A DNA stretch of 7,838 nucleotides from Candidatus Microgenomates bacterium. Its GTDB lineage: Bacteria; Patescibacteria; Microgenomatia; JADHYG01. Where the stretch lies: assembly GCA_016782545.1 (NCBI GenBank), contig JADHYG010000047.1, forward strand, positions 1-7,838, read 5' to 3'. Both the position numbers and the translations under genes were made by a program. The notes beneath the pieces were generated by a model. It saw nothing but the letters and a program-made list of their open reading frames with translations. It did no database searches and had not been told where the DNA came from. This document shows positions 1-5,365 of the stretch, piece after piece (the first letter of the stretch is position 1; each line of letters starts with the position of its first letter).

Positions 1-79
1 CTCTACTGTATATACCCCATGGCCGGAATGTATTACCTTCACTCTTCTATTTTACCGCATATCGTCGCCGCACTCATTC

Positions 80-123
80 ACCCACGGGCATAGCCCGTGG
101 TTCTCTGTCCGCTAAAAGCGGAC
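80..123. repeat. Short two-hairpin repeat, diverged relative of the 130-nt repeat
   Basis: Two adjacent hairpins are visible. CCACGGGC (82-89) pairs with GCCCGTGG (93-100) across an ATA loop, and GTCCGC (107-112) pairs with GCGGAC (118-123). The flanks ACCCAC and GTGGTTCTCTGT match, in the opposite orientation, the third hairpin of the repeats at 629-758 and 6798-6928. Only the inner stem bases differ, and they differ on both arms so that pairing is kept. The second hairpin contains the TAG stop of the EamA gene. Bases 1-79 hold nothing I can call; all three plus frames are open there, so coding potential cannot be judged. Such hairpin pairs resemble the ends or REP-like derivatives of IS200/IS605 (Y1 transposase) elements, which is inference. 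Confidence 0.6.
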
Positions 124-531
124 CGTATAGATTGCCATTAAAGAAAATAAAATCCCTAATAATTTTGTAAAAGTAATGCTCTCACGAAGAAAAATAAAGG
201 CTAAAACTGCGGTTAAGGAAGGATAAAGAGCGGCCAAAGGAACCATTGTTGACGCGTCGGCTTTGGAAAGAAGAACATAAAATCCAACTGCCCCAATAGA
301 ACCAATGGCGCCTGATAAAAATGCCAGTCCCATACCTAATTTATCCATCTGTATCAAATTTTGAAACTTATAAACCAACAGGCTGTAAATAATAATCGCG
401 GGCGCATAGCCAATAACATCCCAGAAAATGCCTTGTGGTCCGATTCTATTCGTTGCTAGTTTGGCAATCAAAGAAGCAACTCCCCAAGAAACAAAAGTAA
501 TAAAAACAACAAAAAAAGTCATTAAACTCAT
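112..531 (-). CDS. Single-domain EamA/DMT-family membrane transporter
   Basis: This 139-residue integral membrane protein corresponds to one EamA repeat with about five TM segments (residues ~5-23, 36-55, 67-88, 95-115, 122-137). The EamA-like stretch VPLAALYPSLTAVLA (97-111) followed by FLRESIT (114-120) is characteristic of the drug/metabolite transporter superfamily. Classical members have two such repeats; a one-repeat protein of this length is a known subtype and would be expected to work as a dimer, so I do not regard it as truncated. The substrate cannot be told from sequence. The start ATG at 531 lies 6 nt after an extended -10 with no room for an SD, so the mRNA is probably leaderless. 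The TAG stop lies inside a hairpin of the neighbouring repeat. Confidence 0.85.
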   Translation of the reverse strand: MSLMTFFVVFITFVSWGVASLIAKLATNRIGPQGIFWDVIGYAPAIIIYSLLVYKFQNLIQMDKLGMGLAFLSGAIGSIGAVGFYVLLSKADASTMVPLAALYPSLTAVLAFIFLRESITFTKLLGILFSLMAIYTVRF

Positions 532-537
532 GTTCTG

Positions 538-566
538 ATTCTAACAAAATTATTCTAAAAGGTCTA
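538..566 (-). promoter_or_regulatory. Promoter of the EamA gene (extended -10, leaderless)
   Basis: Read on the minus strand: TAGACC (561-566), a 17-nt spacer ending in TGT, then TAGAAT (538-543). The start codon follows after exactly 6 nt, so transcription should begin at or next to the A of the ATG. The TGn in front of the -10 makes it an extended -10 element. The rest of the gap up to 628 shows nothing else. Confidence 0.6.
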
Positions 567-628
567 TCTTTATTGCGTGGAGAAGTATCAGAAAAGCAAA
601 ATAAAAAGATCGCCGAACCAGATTGAGA

Positions 629-758
629 TTATATCAAGAAAGGCGAATAGTCCGACGTTACATCGGACATGAAGCCGATATAAATAAATCACTCGCCGAA
701 GGCGAGTGTACAGAGCGAAACAGAGAACCACCCCGCAAACGGGGTGGGTATCTATATT
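629..758. repeat. 130-nt three-hairpin dispersed repeat, copy 1
   Basis: Copy 1 of a repeat also found at 6798-6928. Bases 673-758 are identical to 6843-6928 (86 of 86), and 629-647 are identical to 6798-6816 (19 of 19); only the segment between differs. Hairpin 1 has an outer stem TTATATC (629-635)/GATATAA (677-683) plus GGC/GCC, capped by GTCCGA (650-655)/TCGGAC (663-668). Hairpin 2 is CACTCGCC-GAA-GGCGAGTG (690-708). Hairpin 3 is CCACCCCG-CAAA-CGGGGTGG (728-747). The right end supplies the last codon and the TAG stop of the envelope-protein gene (752-754). It encodes no protein and is probably a MITE/REP-like non-autonomous element. As minus-strand RNA, hairpin 3 directly after the stop could also end transcription. 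Confidence 0.9.
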
Positions 759-1513
759 TTCTTAAAAGACTCAACAATCTTGAAGATGTTGTCACGGATG
801 GTTAGATAGTCCGCATAAGTGGCGCTGGCATCGGGGCGACTGCCGTATTCAATTCTTGTTCCGTCCTCTAAAGTCACTACCAAGGTTTCGTTATGAAAAT
901 CCAGAGTTTCACCCGGCCCCTGCTCTTCAAACCCTTTAGCGGTATAAGTTTTGCCGTCAATAGTTAATGTCTCTGACTTGTCTGGTCCTTCATAAGCCCG
1001 GCCGGTCCGGCCGCAAATAACCTGAGCGAAGTTTTTGTTGTCCGGCGCAGAAATTTGCACATAGCCTAACTTATATTCAAGACTGATGCATATTTTTCCG
1101 GTGTAGGTATCATGCTTTTCTTCAAAAGTCATGCCTGCATCAACTTCATCTGGCGAAAGACTAAAAGCTTCTTTTTTAGCTTCTTCAATGCTCGCGCCCG
1201 TCGGAAACTTAAATTGATAATGATAAACATCATTGGTATAGGTAATCCAGTCAGTATAATCATCAACTGTGGGTGATAAGGCTGGACTGGCACTGGTTGT
1301 TGCTATTGGCGTTTCGTCCAGAGGACGATCAGCCTCTGGCTGAGGTGTCATTATTGGTTCGTCTTTTTTGGCTAATTCTTTTTTTAACTCCTCTCTCATT
1401 TCATTCAAAGACTGTTTTTGCCAAAAGAAAAAACCGCCGACAATAACCGAAACAAGGACAACGGCTAACAAACCGGGCATGAGAGTATTAAGTTCTTTGT
1501 TTTCATTTTCCAT
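752..1513 (-). CDS. Membrane-anchored envelope protein, possibly PsbP-like
   Basis: This 253-residue protein has a short acidic N-terminus, one TM helix (~12-31), a charged helical stalk (32-50), a Pro/Thr/Ser-rich linker (~52-83) and a beta-rich C-terminal domain (~88-253). By its topology the C-terminal domain lies outside the membrane. The domain begins WITYTNDVYHYQFKFP and ends in a helix with IVESFKKI. This layout resembles PsbP/Mog1-type domains in small anchored lipoprotein-like proteins, but the match is only suggestive. Cys142 and Cys167 are the only cysteines and could form an exported disulfide. Function is unknown. A consensus promoter lies 11 nt upstream of the ATG, without an SD. 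The last codon and stop come from the adjoining repeat, so the native C-terminus may have been slightly altered. Confidence 0.8.
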   Translation of the reverse strand: MENENKELNTLMPGLLAVVLVSVIVGGFFFWQKQSLNEMREELKKELAKKDEPIMTPQPEADRPLDETPIATTSASPALSPTVDDYTDWITYTNDVYHYQFKFPTGASIEEAKKEAFSLSPDEVDAGMTFEEKHDTYTGKICISLEYKLGYVQISAPDNKNFAQVICGRTGRAYEGPDKSETLTIDGKTYTAKGFEEQGPGETLDFHNETLVVTLEDGTRIEYGSRPDASATYADYLTIRDNIFKIVESFKKI

Positions 1514-1524
1514 GATTTAGCCTT

Positions 1525-1553
1525 TTAATACCATATTTCAAGCCCCAAGTCAA
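1525..1553 (-). promoter_or_regulatory. Promoter of the anchored envelope-protein gene
   Basis: On the minus strand: TTGACT (1548-1553), a 17-nt spacer ending in TGG, then TATTAA (1525-1530). Start ATG 1513 follows 11 nt after the -10, leaving a leader of only a few bases and no SD. It is divergent from the promoter at 1562-1591. Confidence 0.65.
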
Positions 1554-1561
1554 TGAAGCTC

Positions 1562-1591
1562 TTGTTTTAAAGAATTTTGTTGTGTTAAACT
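1562..1591 (+). promoter_or_regulatory. Promoter of the DUF1003-like/S41 operon (extended -10, leaderless)
   Basis: TTGTTT (1562-1567), an 18-nt spacer ending in TGT, then TAAACT (1586-1591). Six bases separate it from ATG 1598, so the transcript probably starts at the initiation codon. The -35 is weak, which fits an extended -10 promoter. Confidence 0.55.
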
Positions 1592-1597
1592 AAATGC

Positions 1598-1984
1598 ATG
1601 GAAGAAAAAAAGGTAAAAAAAATAATCAATCTGGTTGAGAAAACAACTGATCTGACTGCCTGGTTTTTGGGCAGTTGGTGGGCGGTGGTTTTCCACGCCG
1701 TTTGGTTTACTGTTTGGTTAATCTTTGATTTCAGCGTCGAGCATTTAACTTTAGTTGTTTCTTTAGAGGCAATCTTTATGTGCATTTTTCTTTTAATGGC
1801 CGCTAATAAAGCTGAAATTGAAAGAGATTTGGGAGAAGCAGAAGACCGACAGTGGAACCGGAAAATGATTGAACAGGATATTAAACTTGATGAAAAAGGA
1901 GAGCGCCGCTTAAGAGAAATCAATATCAGCCTCAAGGAAATCAAAGAAGAACTAAAAATAATCAAAAACAGTCTTCGCAAATAA
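1598..1984 (+). CDS. Two-TM DUF1003-like membrane protein with C-terminal coiled coil
   Basis: This 128-residue protein has a lysine-rich N-terminus, two TM helices (~22-44, ~50-68) and a long charged helix (~71-127) likely to form a cytoplasmic coiled coil. The motif FLGSWW (23-28) at the start of TM1, the short TM1-TM2 turn and the polar tail after TM2 match the plan of DUF1003 proteins and the related low-affinity iron permease-like proteins. The usual Asp-Pro-x-Pro-Phe before TM2 is absent, so this is a divergent member. Function is unknown for the family. The gene is the first of an operon: the S41 gene starts 12 nt after its TAA. The start is fixed by the promoter directly upstream; the initiator appears leaderless. 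The long antisense frame over this gene is a shadow. Confidence 0.75.
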   Translation: MEEKKVKKIINLVEKTTDLTAWFLGSWWAVVFHAVWFTVWLIFDFSVEHLTLVVSLEAIFMCIFLLMAANKAEIERDLGEAEDRQWNRKMIEQDIKLDEKGERRLREINISLKEIKEELKIIKNSLRK

Positions 1985-1996
1985 TATTCCTAAACC

Positions 1997-3298
1997 ATGA
2001 AATCAAAAGTTTTGCAAAAAATCTTTTTAATTGCTTTAATCTTTGGCTTGGGCGCTGGCTCAAACTATCTTTACCTCAATAAATTAAAACCTTCCAGCCA
2101 AATTTCTCAAACAATTGAAAAAGATGATTATCTTGCTTTTCTCTCTGAAGTTTATGATTTAATCCAAGAAAATTACTGGGATAAAATTTCCGACGAAAAA
2201 TTAACTGAACTTTTTCAATTAGGAGTAGAAAAAATAACTGGCCAACCGCAAATGTCAAAAGCAAAAGATAAGTCTAGTCTGTTCAAATCATTGGCTAAAA
2301 CAGTCAATAAGCAAGAAGATAAAACCAAGAAAAAAGAATTGGTCGCCCAACTAGCTGATGTGGTTTTAGCTAATTTACAACCTTTTGGTCGCAACCGGCT
2401 TTACACTAAAAAGGAAGAAACCGCTTTAGATAACACCGTCAAAAACATCAATCCCGAAGTTGATCAGTATGAGATTTTAGAAGTTGAAAAACAAGCTTCT
2501 TCAGAAAAAATTGAAATGGCTTATCAAGAAAAAAGAACAGAGCTAGAACCAAAAAAAGACACCTCTCCTGAAGCTAAACAAGAATACGAGCAAGTTGAAC
2601 AAGCTTATAAAGCCCTTTCTGATGAAGATAATCGCAAGCTCTATGATACTTCTGGCGTTGAACCCACCATGGATTATCAATTAATCAGCCCAGAAATCTT
2701 TTATCTTCATATTAAAAAATTTTCGCCCACCACTTTTGACGAGCTTAAAAGAGTCACTGAAAAAGTTGATGATCAAGAAGGACTGGACACTTTAATCCTT
2801 GATTTAAGAGATAATGTTGGCGGCGCCATTGATGGCCTGCCCTATTTCTTGGGCCCTTTTATTGGCCCGGATCAATATGCTTATGAGTTTTTTCATCAAG
2901 AAGAAAAAACGCCTTTTAAAACCAAAACCGGCTGGCTGCCTAGTTTAGTGAGATATAAAAAAATGGTTATTTTAATCAATGAAAACACCCAATCATCAGC
3001 CGAAGCCATGGCCGCGGTTTTAAAAAAATATAATGTTGGCATTGTTGTTGGTACGCCCAGTAAAGGCTGGGGAACAGTGGAACGAGTTTTTCCTCTTGAT
3101 AAACAGCTTGACCCCAGCGAAACCTATTCAGTTTTCTTGGTTCATAGTTTGGTCCTAAGAGATGATGGCCAGCCCATTGAAGGCAAGGGCGTTGAACCAT
3201 TGATTAACATTACCGATTCTGACTGGGAAAGCCAGCTCTACTCTTATTTTCACTATCAGGATTTGGTTGGTGCCGTCAAAGAAGTTCTCGAGTTATAG
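1997..3298 (+). CDS. S41 (CtpA/Prc-type) peptidase with embedded J-like domain, active-site Lys lost
   Basis: This 433-residue protein has an N-terminal TM anchor (~6-26), the helical N-terminal region of C-terminal-processing peptidases (42-85), a charged helical insert, a DnaJ-like module (~155-220) and an S41 core (~228-433). S41 landmarks are LILDLRDNVGG (266-276), nucleophile region NENTQSSAEAM with Ser333 aligned to the Prc serine, VVGTPSKGWGTV (350-361) and GQPIEGKGVEP (391-401). The catalytic Lys, 25 residues after the Ser in Prc, is Trp358; Lys356 lies two residues away. No PDZ domain is seen; the J-like module occupies its place. That module keeps YEILEV, AYQEK, the QAYKALSDEDNRKLYD helix and the DTSG end, but HPD is replaced by Glu184-Pro185-Lys186, so it should not activate Hsp70. 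It is probably located outside the membrane. Processing activity is uncertain. It is the second gene of the operon and has no SD. Confidence 0.88.
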   Translation: MKSKVLQKIFLIALIFGLGAGSNYLYLNKLKPSSQISQTIEKDDYLAFLSEVYDLIQENYWDKISDEKLTELFQLGVEKITGQPQMSKAKDKSSLFKSLAKTVNKQEDKTKKKELVAQLADVVLANLQPFGRNRLYTKKEETALDNTVKNINPEVDQYEILEVEKQASSEKIEMAYQEKRTELEPKKDTSPEAKQEYEQVEQAYKALSDEDNRKLYDTSGVEPTMDYQLISPEIFYLHIKKFSPTTFDELKRVTEKVDDQEGLDTLILDLRDNVGGAIDGLPYFLGPFIGPDQYAYEFFHQEEKTPFKTKTGWLPSLVRYKKMVILINENTQSSAEAMAAVLKKYNVGIVVGTPSKGWGTVERVFPLDKQLDPSETYSVFLVHSLVLRDDGQPIEGKGVEPLINITDSDWESQLYSYFHYQDLVGAVKEVLEL

Positions 3299-3300
3299 AA

Positions 3301-3359
3301 CTTTCCCACTTCTCACTCGCCGGTTTAATTTTTTACAACTCTATATGAAGTGGTAGAAG
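3301..3359. terminator. Weak inverted repeat between convergent genes
   Basis: CCACTTC (3306-3312) and GAAGTGG (3347-3353) can pair, with partial continuation outward (CTT against GAAG), between the ends of the convergent S41 and aminotransferase genes. The loop is 34 nt and there is no clean GC stem with a T tract, so a role as a bidirectional terminator is only suggested by position. Confidence 0.25.
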
Positions 3360-3385
3360 AAATTTAACTGACCACATTAATCGGC

Positions 3386-4390
3386 TTATTTTTTAATATT
3401 AGATTTTTTGAATTCATTGATGGCTTGAGTTACCTGAGTCATTTGTTCTAAAGTACCTATGGCGATCCGCACAAATGAAAGGTCGAGCCCAATATTACTG
3501 GCACCATTTCCATGACTAACAACAATATGGTGTTTTTTTAAGAAATCGATAAGGTTGACTGCTTCTCTCTCAGTATTAAATTTAATTAATACCGCATTAA
3601 TTTTTGATGGTAAAACAGTGAAACCAGCCTCTTTCAAAAAAGAAATAAATTTTTCTCTTTGTGTATGAATATCCTCTCTTATTTTGATGAAATATTTTTC
3701 ATGATTTAAGGCTGAAATAGCGGCACCAACTGAAAGATAAGAAATATTTGACCATTGAGTCTTATCTTTAATTGAGTTAATAAGTTTATTATTAGCAATA
3801 ATATAACCCACTCGATTACCTGCCATTCCATAATCCTTGGAAAAACTCCGCAGAACAGCTAGATTTTTATATTTCTTAACCAGATTAATAACACTTAATT
3901 CAGGTGCAAATTCTCCATATGCTTCATCAATCACCACAATTGCATGATTGTTGTTTTTAATCAGCTTGATCACTTTTTCTTTTTCTGTATAGCCAGAAGG
4001 ATTGTTGGGATTGGCCAAAATTATCAGATTCGCCTGTTTATATTTTTGAGGATTAATCTGATATTCATCATCAATAATTGAATAAACTTTATTCAACTTA
4101 CCGCCAAAAACTTCAACGTCAGAATAAACAGTATAGGTGGGTGTAAAAACAACCGTCTTTTTTCCATAAGTAATGATAAACATCTGAAGAGCTTCGTCAC
4201 AACCAGCCACAAGATAAAACATTTCTTTAGGAAGTTTGTGTTTTTGGGAAAGTTTTTCAATTAATTCCAAAGGTTGAGGACGATAAAGATTGGCTTTTTG
4301 TGAAAACTCTTTAAGATCTTGATAAATGAAATTAGGCAGTGGCTTTTTAATTGTCGTATATTGAAGATTAATGACACTCTTAATTTTCAT
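3386..4390 (-). CDS. HisC-like class I/II PLP-dependent aminotransferase
   Basis: This 334-residue fold-type I aminotransferase most resembles histidinol-phosphate aminotransferase, which moves an amino group between glutamate and imidazole-acetol phosphate using PLP. Visible landmarks are AGCDEALQM (62-70), NPNNPSG (127-133), VVIDEAYGEF (152-161) with Asp155 for the pyridine nitrogen, RSFSKDYGMAGNRVGY (181-196) with Schiff-base Lys185 and phosphate-binding Arg193, and VRIAIGT with Arg308 for the substrate carboxylate. Length is slightly below typical HisC (~350). The start at 4390 is chosen over an upstream ATG at 4459: an AGGAGG (4398-4403) sits 7 nt before it, and the upstream extension would overlap the promoter. 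No other his gene is nearby, so the real substrate could be another amino acid or phosphoamino acid. It stands alone, convergent with the S41 gene. Confidence 0.9.
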   Translation of the reverse strand: MKIKSVINLQYTTIKKPLPNFIYQDLKEFSQKANLYRPQPLELIEKLSQKHKLPKEMFYLVAGCDEALQMFIITYGKKTVVFTPTYTVYSDVEVFGGKLNKVYSIIDDEYQINPQKYKQANLIILANPNNPSGYTEKEKVIKLIKNNNHAIVVIDEAYGEFAPELSVINLVKKYKNLAVLRSFSKDYGMAGNRVGYIIANNKLINSIKDKTQWSNISYLSVGAAISALNHEKYFIKIREDIHTQREKFISFLKEAGFTVLPSKINAVLIKFNTEREAVNLIDFLKKHHIVVSHGNGASNIGLDLSFVRIAIGTLEQMTQVTQAINEFKKSNIKK

Positions 4391-4397
4391 TTTCCTT

Positions 4398-4441
4398 CCT
4401 CCTTTTTCTCTTTTTATACATTCACCCCGATTAAAAGTCAA
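4398..4441 (-). promoter_or_regulatory. Promoter and SD of the HisC-like gene
   Basis: On the minus strand: TTGACT (4436-4441), a 17-nt spacer, TATAAA (4413-4418), then AGGAGG (4398-4403) 7 nt before ATG 4390. This is the clearest sigma70-type promoter with a classical SD in the window, and it decides the start codon. Confidence 0.8.
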
Positions 4442-4475
4442 GAATTTTCTGCTAAACAATTAACAGATTATTATC

Positions 4476-4527
4476 AAAAGAGATGTAAACTCAGGGGGCG
4501 ATCGTGTATCTAGTTGACACCTCTTTT
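4476..4527 (-). terminator. Long-loop inverted repeat upstream of the HisC-like gene
   Basis: AAAAGAGATGT (4476-4486) and ACACCTCTTTT (4517-4527) form an 11-bp stem with one A-C mismatch on the plus strand. On the minus strand that mismatch becomes a G-U pair, so all 11 pairs form in minus-strand RNA. The A-run and U-run arms suit a terminator for the alkD-like transcript, but the 30-nt loop is long. It lies 35 bp upstream of the HisC-like promoter and could instead be an operator. Confidence 0.4.
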
Positions 4528-4532
4528 ATCAA

Positions 4533-4578
4533 AAACTTGTTCTAACGACATGCGATCGCATATCCTTAAAACAAGTTT
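4533..4578 (-). repeat. GCGATCGC-centred palindromic hairpin, copy A (3' of alkD-like gene)
   Basis: Arms at 4533-4545 and 4566-4578 pair 12 of 13 as DNA; the remaining C-A becomes G-U in minus-strand RNA, giving 13 of 13. The centre is a perfect 12-bp palindrome, ATGCGATCGCAT (4550-4561). In minus-strand RNA the 3' arm ends GTTT and runs into TT, a short U tract. It starts 6 nt after the TAG of the alkD-like gene. The same structure recurs at 5317-5364. It may be a terminator or 3'-end stabiliser, and/or a dispersed repeat. Confidence 0.75.
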
Positions 4579-4584
4579 AGTTCT

Positions 4585-5286
4585 CTATCTTCCTAAGTAA
4601 AAATCTCTTTTACTCCTATCAAACCTTTCAATTGCATAGCGGAGCATGGTGCGAGGCATGGTTTGATAATGCTTTTTCAAGAATCTCTCCTCTACTGCCC
4701 GATCTTTCTTCCCTACTTCTCTTAACATCCAACCAACGGCTTTGTGAATCAAGTCATGTTTATCATTAAGAAGAATTTTAGCGATTTTTAAAGTGTCTGA
4801 AAATTGTTTTTCACGGATAAAAGCAAAAGTGCTTAAAACAGCAATTCTTTTTTCCCACAGATTTTTTGATTTAGCTAATTGATGAAGAACTGAGCGGTCT
4901 TTGTCTAAAAGATAAAAACCTAATATTTTTGGCGCAGAAATATCAACTAAATCCCAATTATTAATGTTTTTGGTATTTTTAAGATAAAATTTGGCTATTT
5001 TCTTTCTAATTTCCTCATTCGCCTTTTGAAATTTTAAATCTAAAATCACTAGGGCTACAAATCGATAATCATGTATTTTAGAATTCAATAAGCTTTGTAG
5101 TTCTTTAAAAGTAAGTTCTCGATATTGCTTGGCAAGTTTTCGTTTATCAGCTGTTTTGGCGCCAAGAAATATCTGTCCCTCGCCATATTCGCCCTTGCCG
5201 GTTTTAAAAAACCGACCCAAAATCTTGGCTTTTTTTGGACTCTTAAATTTCTCTATTTCTTTTTCTATCTTTTTTATGTCACTCAC
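4585..5286 (-). CDS. alkD: AlkD-like DNA alkylation repair protein (HEAT-like glycosylase)
   Basis: This 233-residue all-helical protein belongs to the AlkD family, whose members excise bulky or cationic alkylated bases (e.g. N3- and N7-alkylpurines) without base flipping. The family active-site positions are kept: Trp111 and Asp115 in NNWDLVDISAPKI (109-121), Arg147 in LWEKRIAVL (143-151) and Trp186 in HKAVGWMLREVGK (181-193). These correspond to Trp109, Asp113, Arg148 and Trp187 of the Bacillus cereus enzyme. MPRTMLRYAIERF (210-222) is the usual C-terminal helix. Length fits the family. The initiator is GTG at 5286; an extended -10 (TGG TAGAAT) lies 6 nt before it and there is no separate SD, so a leaderless message is likely. 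The gene is a lone cassette between two copies of the same palindromic hairpin. Confidence 0.92.
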   Translation of the reverse strand: MSDIKKIEKEIEKFKSPKKAKILGRFFKTGKGEYGEGQIFLGAKTADKRKLAKQYRELTFKELQSLLNSKIHDYRFVALVILDLKFQKANEEIRKKIAKFYLKNTKNINNWDLVDISAPKILGFYLLDKDRSVLHQLAKSKNLWEKRIAVLSTFAFIREKQFSDTLKIAKILLNDKHDLIHKAVGWMLREVGKKDRAVEERFLKKHYQTMPRTMLRYAIERFDRSKRDFYLGR

Positions 5287-5292
5287 CCCAAG

Positions 5293-5301
5293 ATTCTACC
5301 A
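5293..5301 (-). promoter_or_regulatory. Extended -10 of the alkD-like gene
   Basis: On the minus strand TGG precedes TAGAAT (5293-5298), followed after 6 nt by the GTG start. No convincing -35 is present; its expected position (about 5316-5321) falls on the edge of palindrome copy B, so the hairpin abuts the promoter. Confidence 0.5.
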
Positions 5302-5316
5302 CATCCCTGAATCCCC

Positions 5317-5364
5317 AAAACTTGCTCTAACATATTGCGATCGCTATATTTTAAAACAAGTTTT
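5317..5364 (-). repeat. GCGATCGC-centred palindromic hairpin, copy B (3' of four-TM gene)
   Basis: Arms 5317-5330 and 5351-5364 pair 12 of 14 as DNA. Both mismatches (C5325-A5356, C5327-A5354) become G-U in minus-strand RNA, giving 14 of 14. The centre is GCGATCGC (5337-5344) in a near-palindromic AT flank. It begins one base after the TAG of the four-TM gene. The arms match copy A at nearly every base, while the loop flanks differ. Confidence 0.75.
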
Positions 5365-5365
5365 T

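Noticed and set aside
1..93. Possible end of a plus-strand CDS with its TAG inside the first hairpin
   Set aside because: All three plus frames are open over this short stretch, so there is no coding signal to favour one of them.
629..758. CRISPR-like or transposase-coding interpretation of the repeats
   Set aside because: The copies are 6 kb apart, have no spacer array, and contain no transposase frame.
623..805. 60-codon plus-strand frame over repeat copy 1
   Set aside because: It is made of repeat sequence plus the antisense of the envelope-protein gene, with no promoter, SD or recognisable protein.
1585..1980. 131-codon minus-strand frame opposite the DUF1003-like gene
   Set aside because: The plus-strand gene has a promoter, TM helices, family motif and operon context; the antisense frame is low-complexity Ser/Leu/Ile.
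2266..2290. Alternative genetic code with UGA as glycine
   Set aside because: TGA stops coincide with ATGA overlaps at 6363-6366 and 7354-7357, where termination and restart are expected.
4391..4459. N-terminal extension of the HisC-like protein from ATG 4459
   Set aside because: It overlaps the -35/-10 and SD of a clear promoter, and the extension resembles no part of the aminotransferase fold.
4550..4561. Cyanobacterial HIP1 element (GCGATCGC)
   Set aside because: The octamer occurs only at the centres of two larger hairpins here, and the gene content does not suggest a cyanobacterium.
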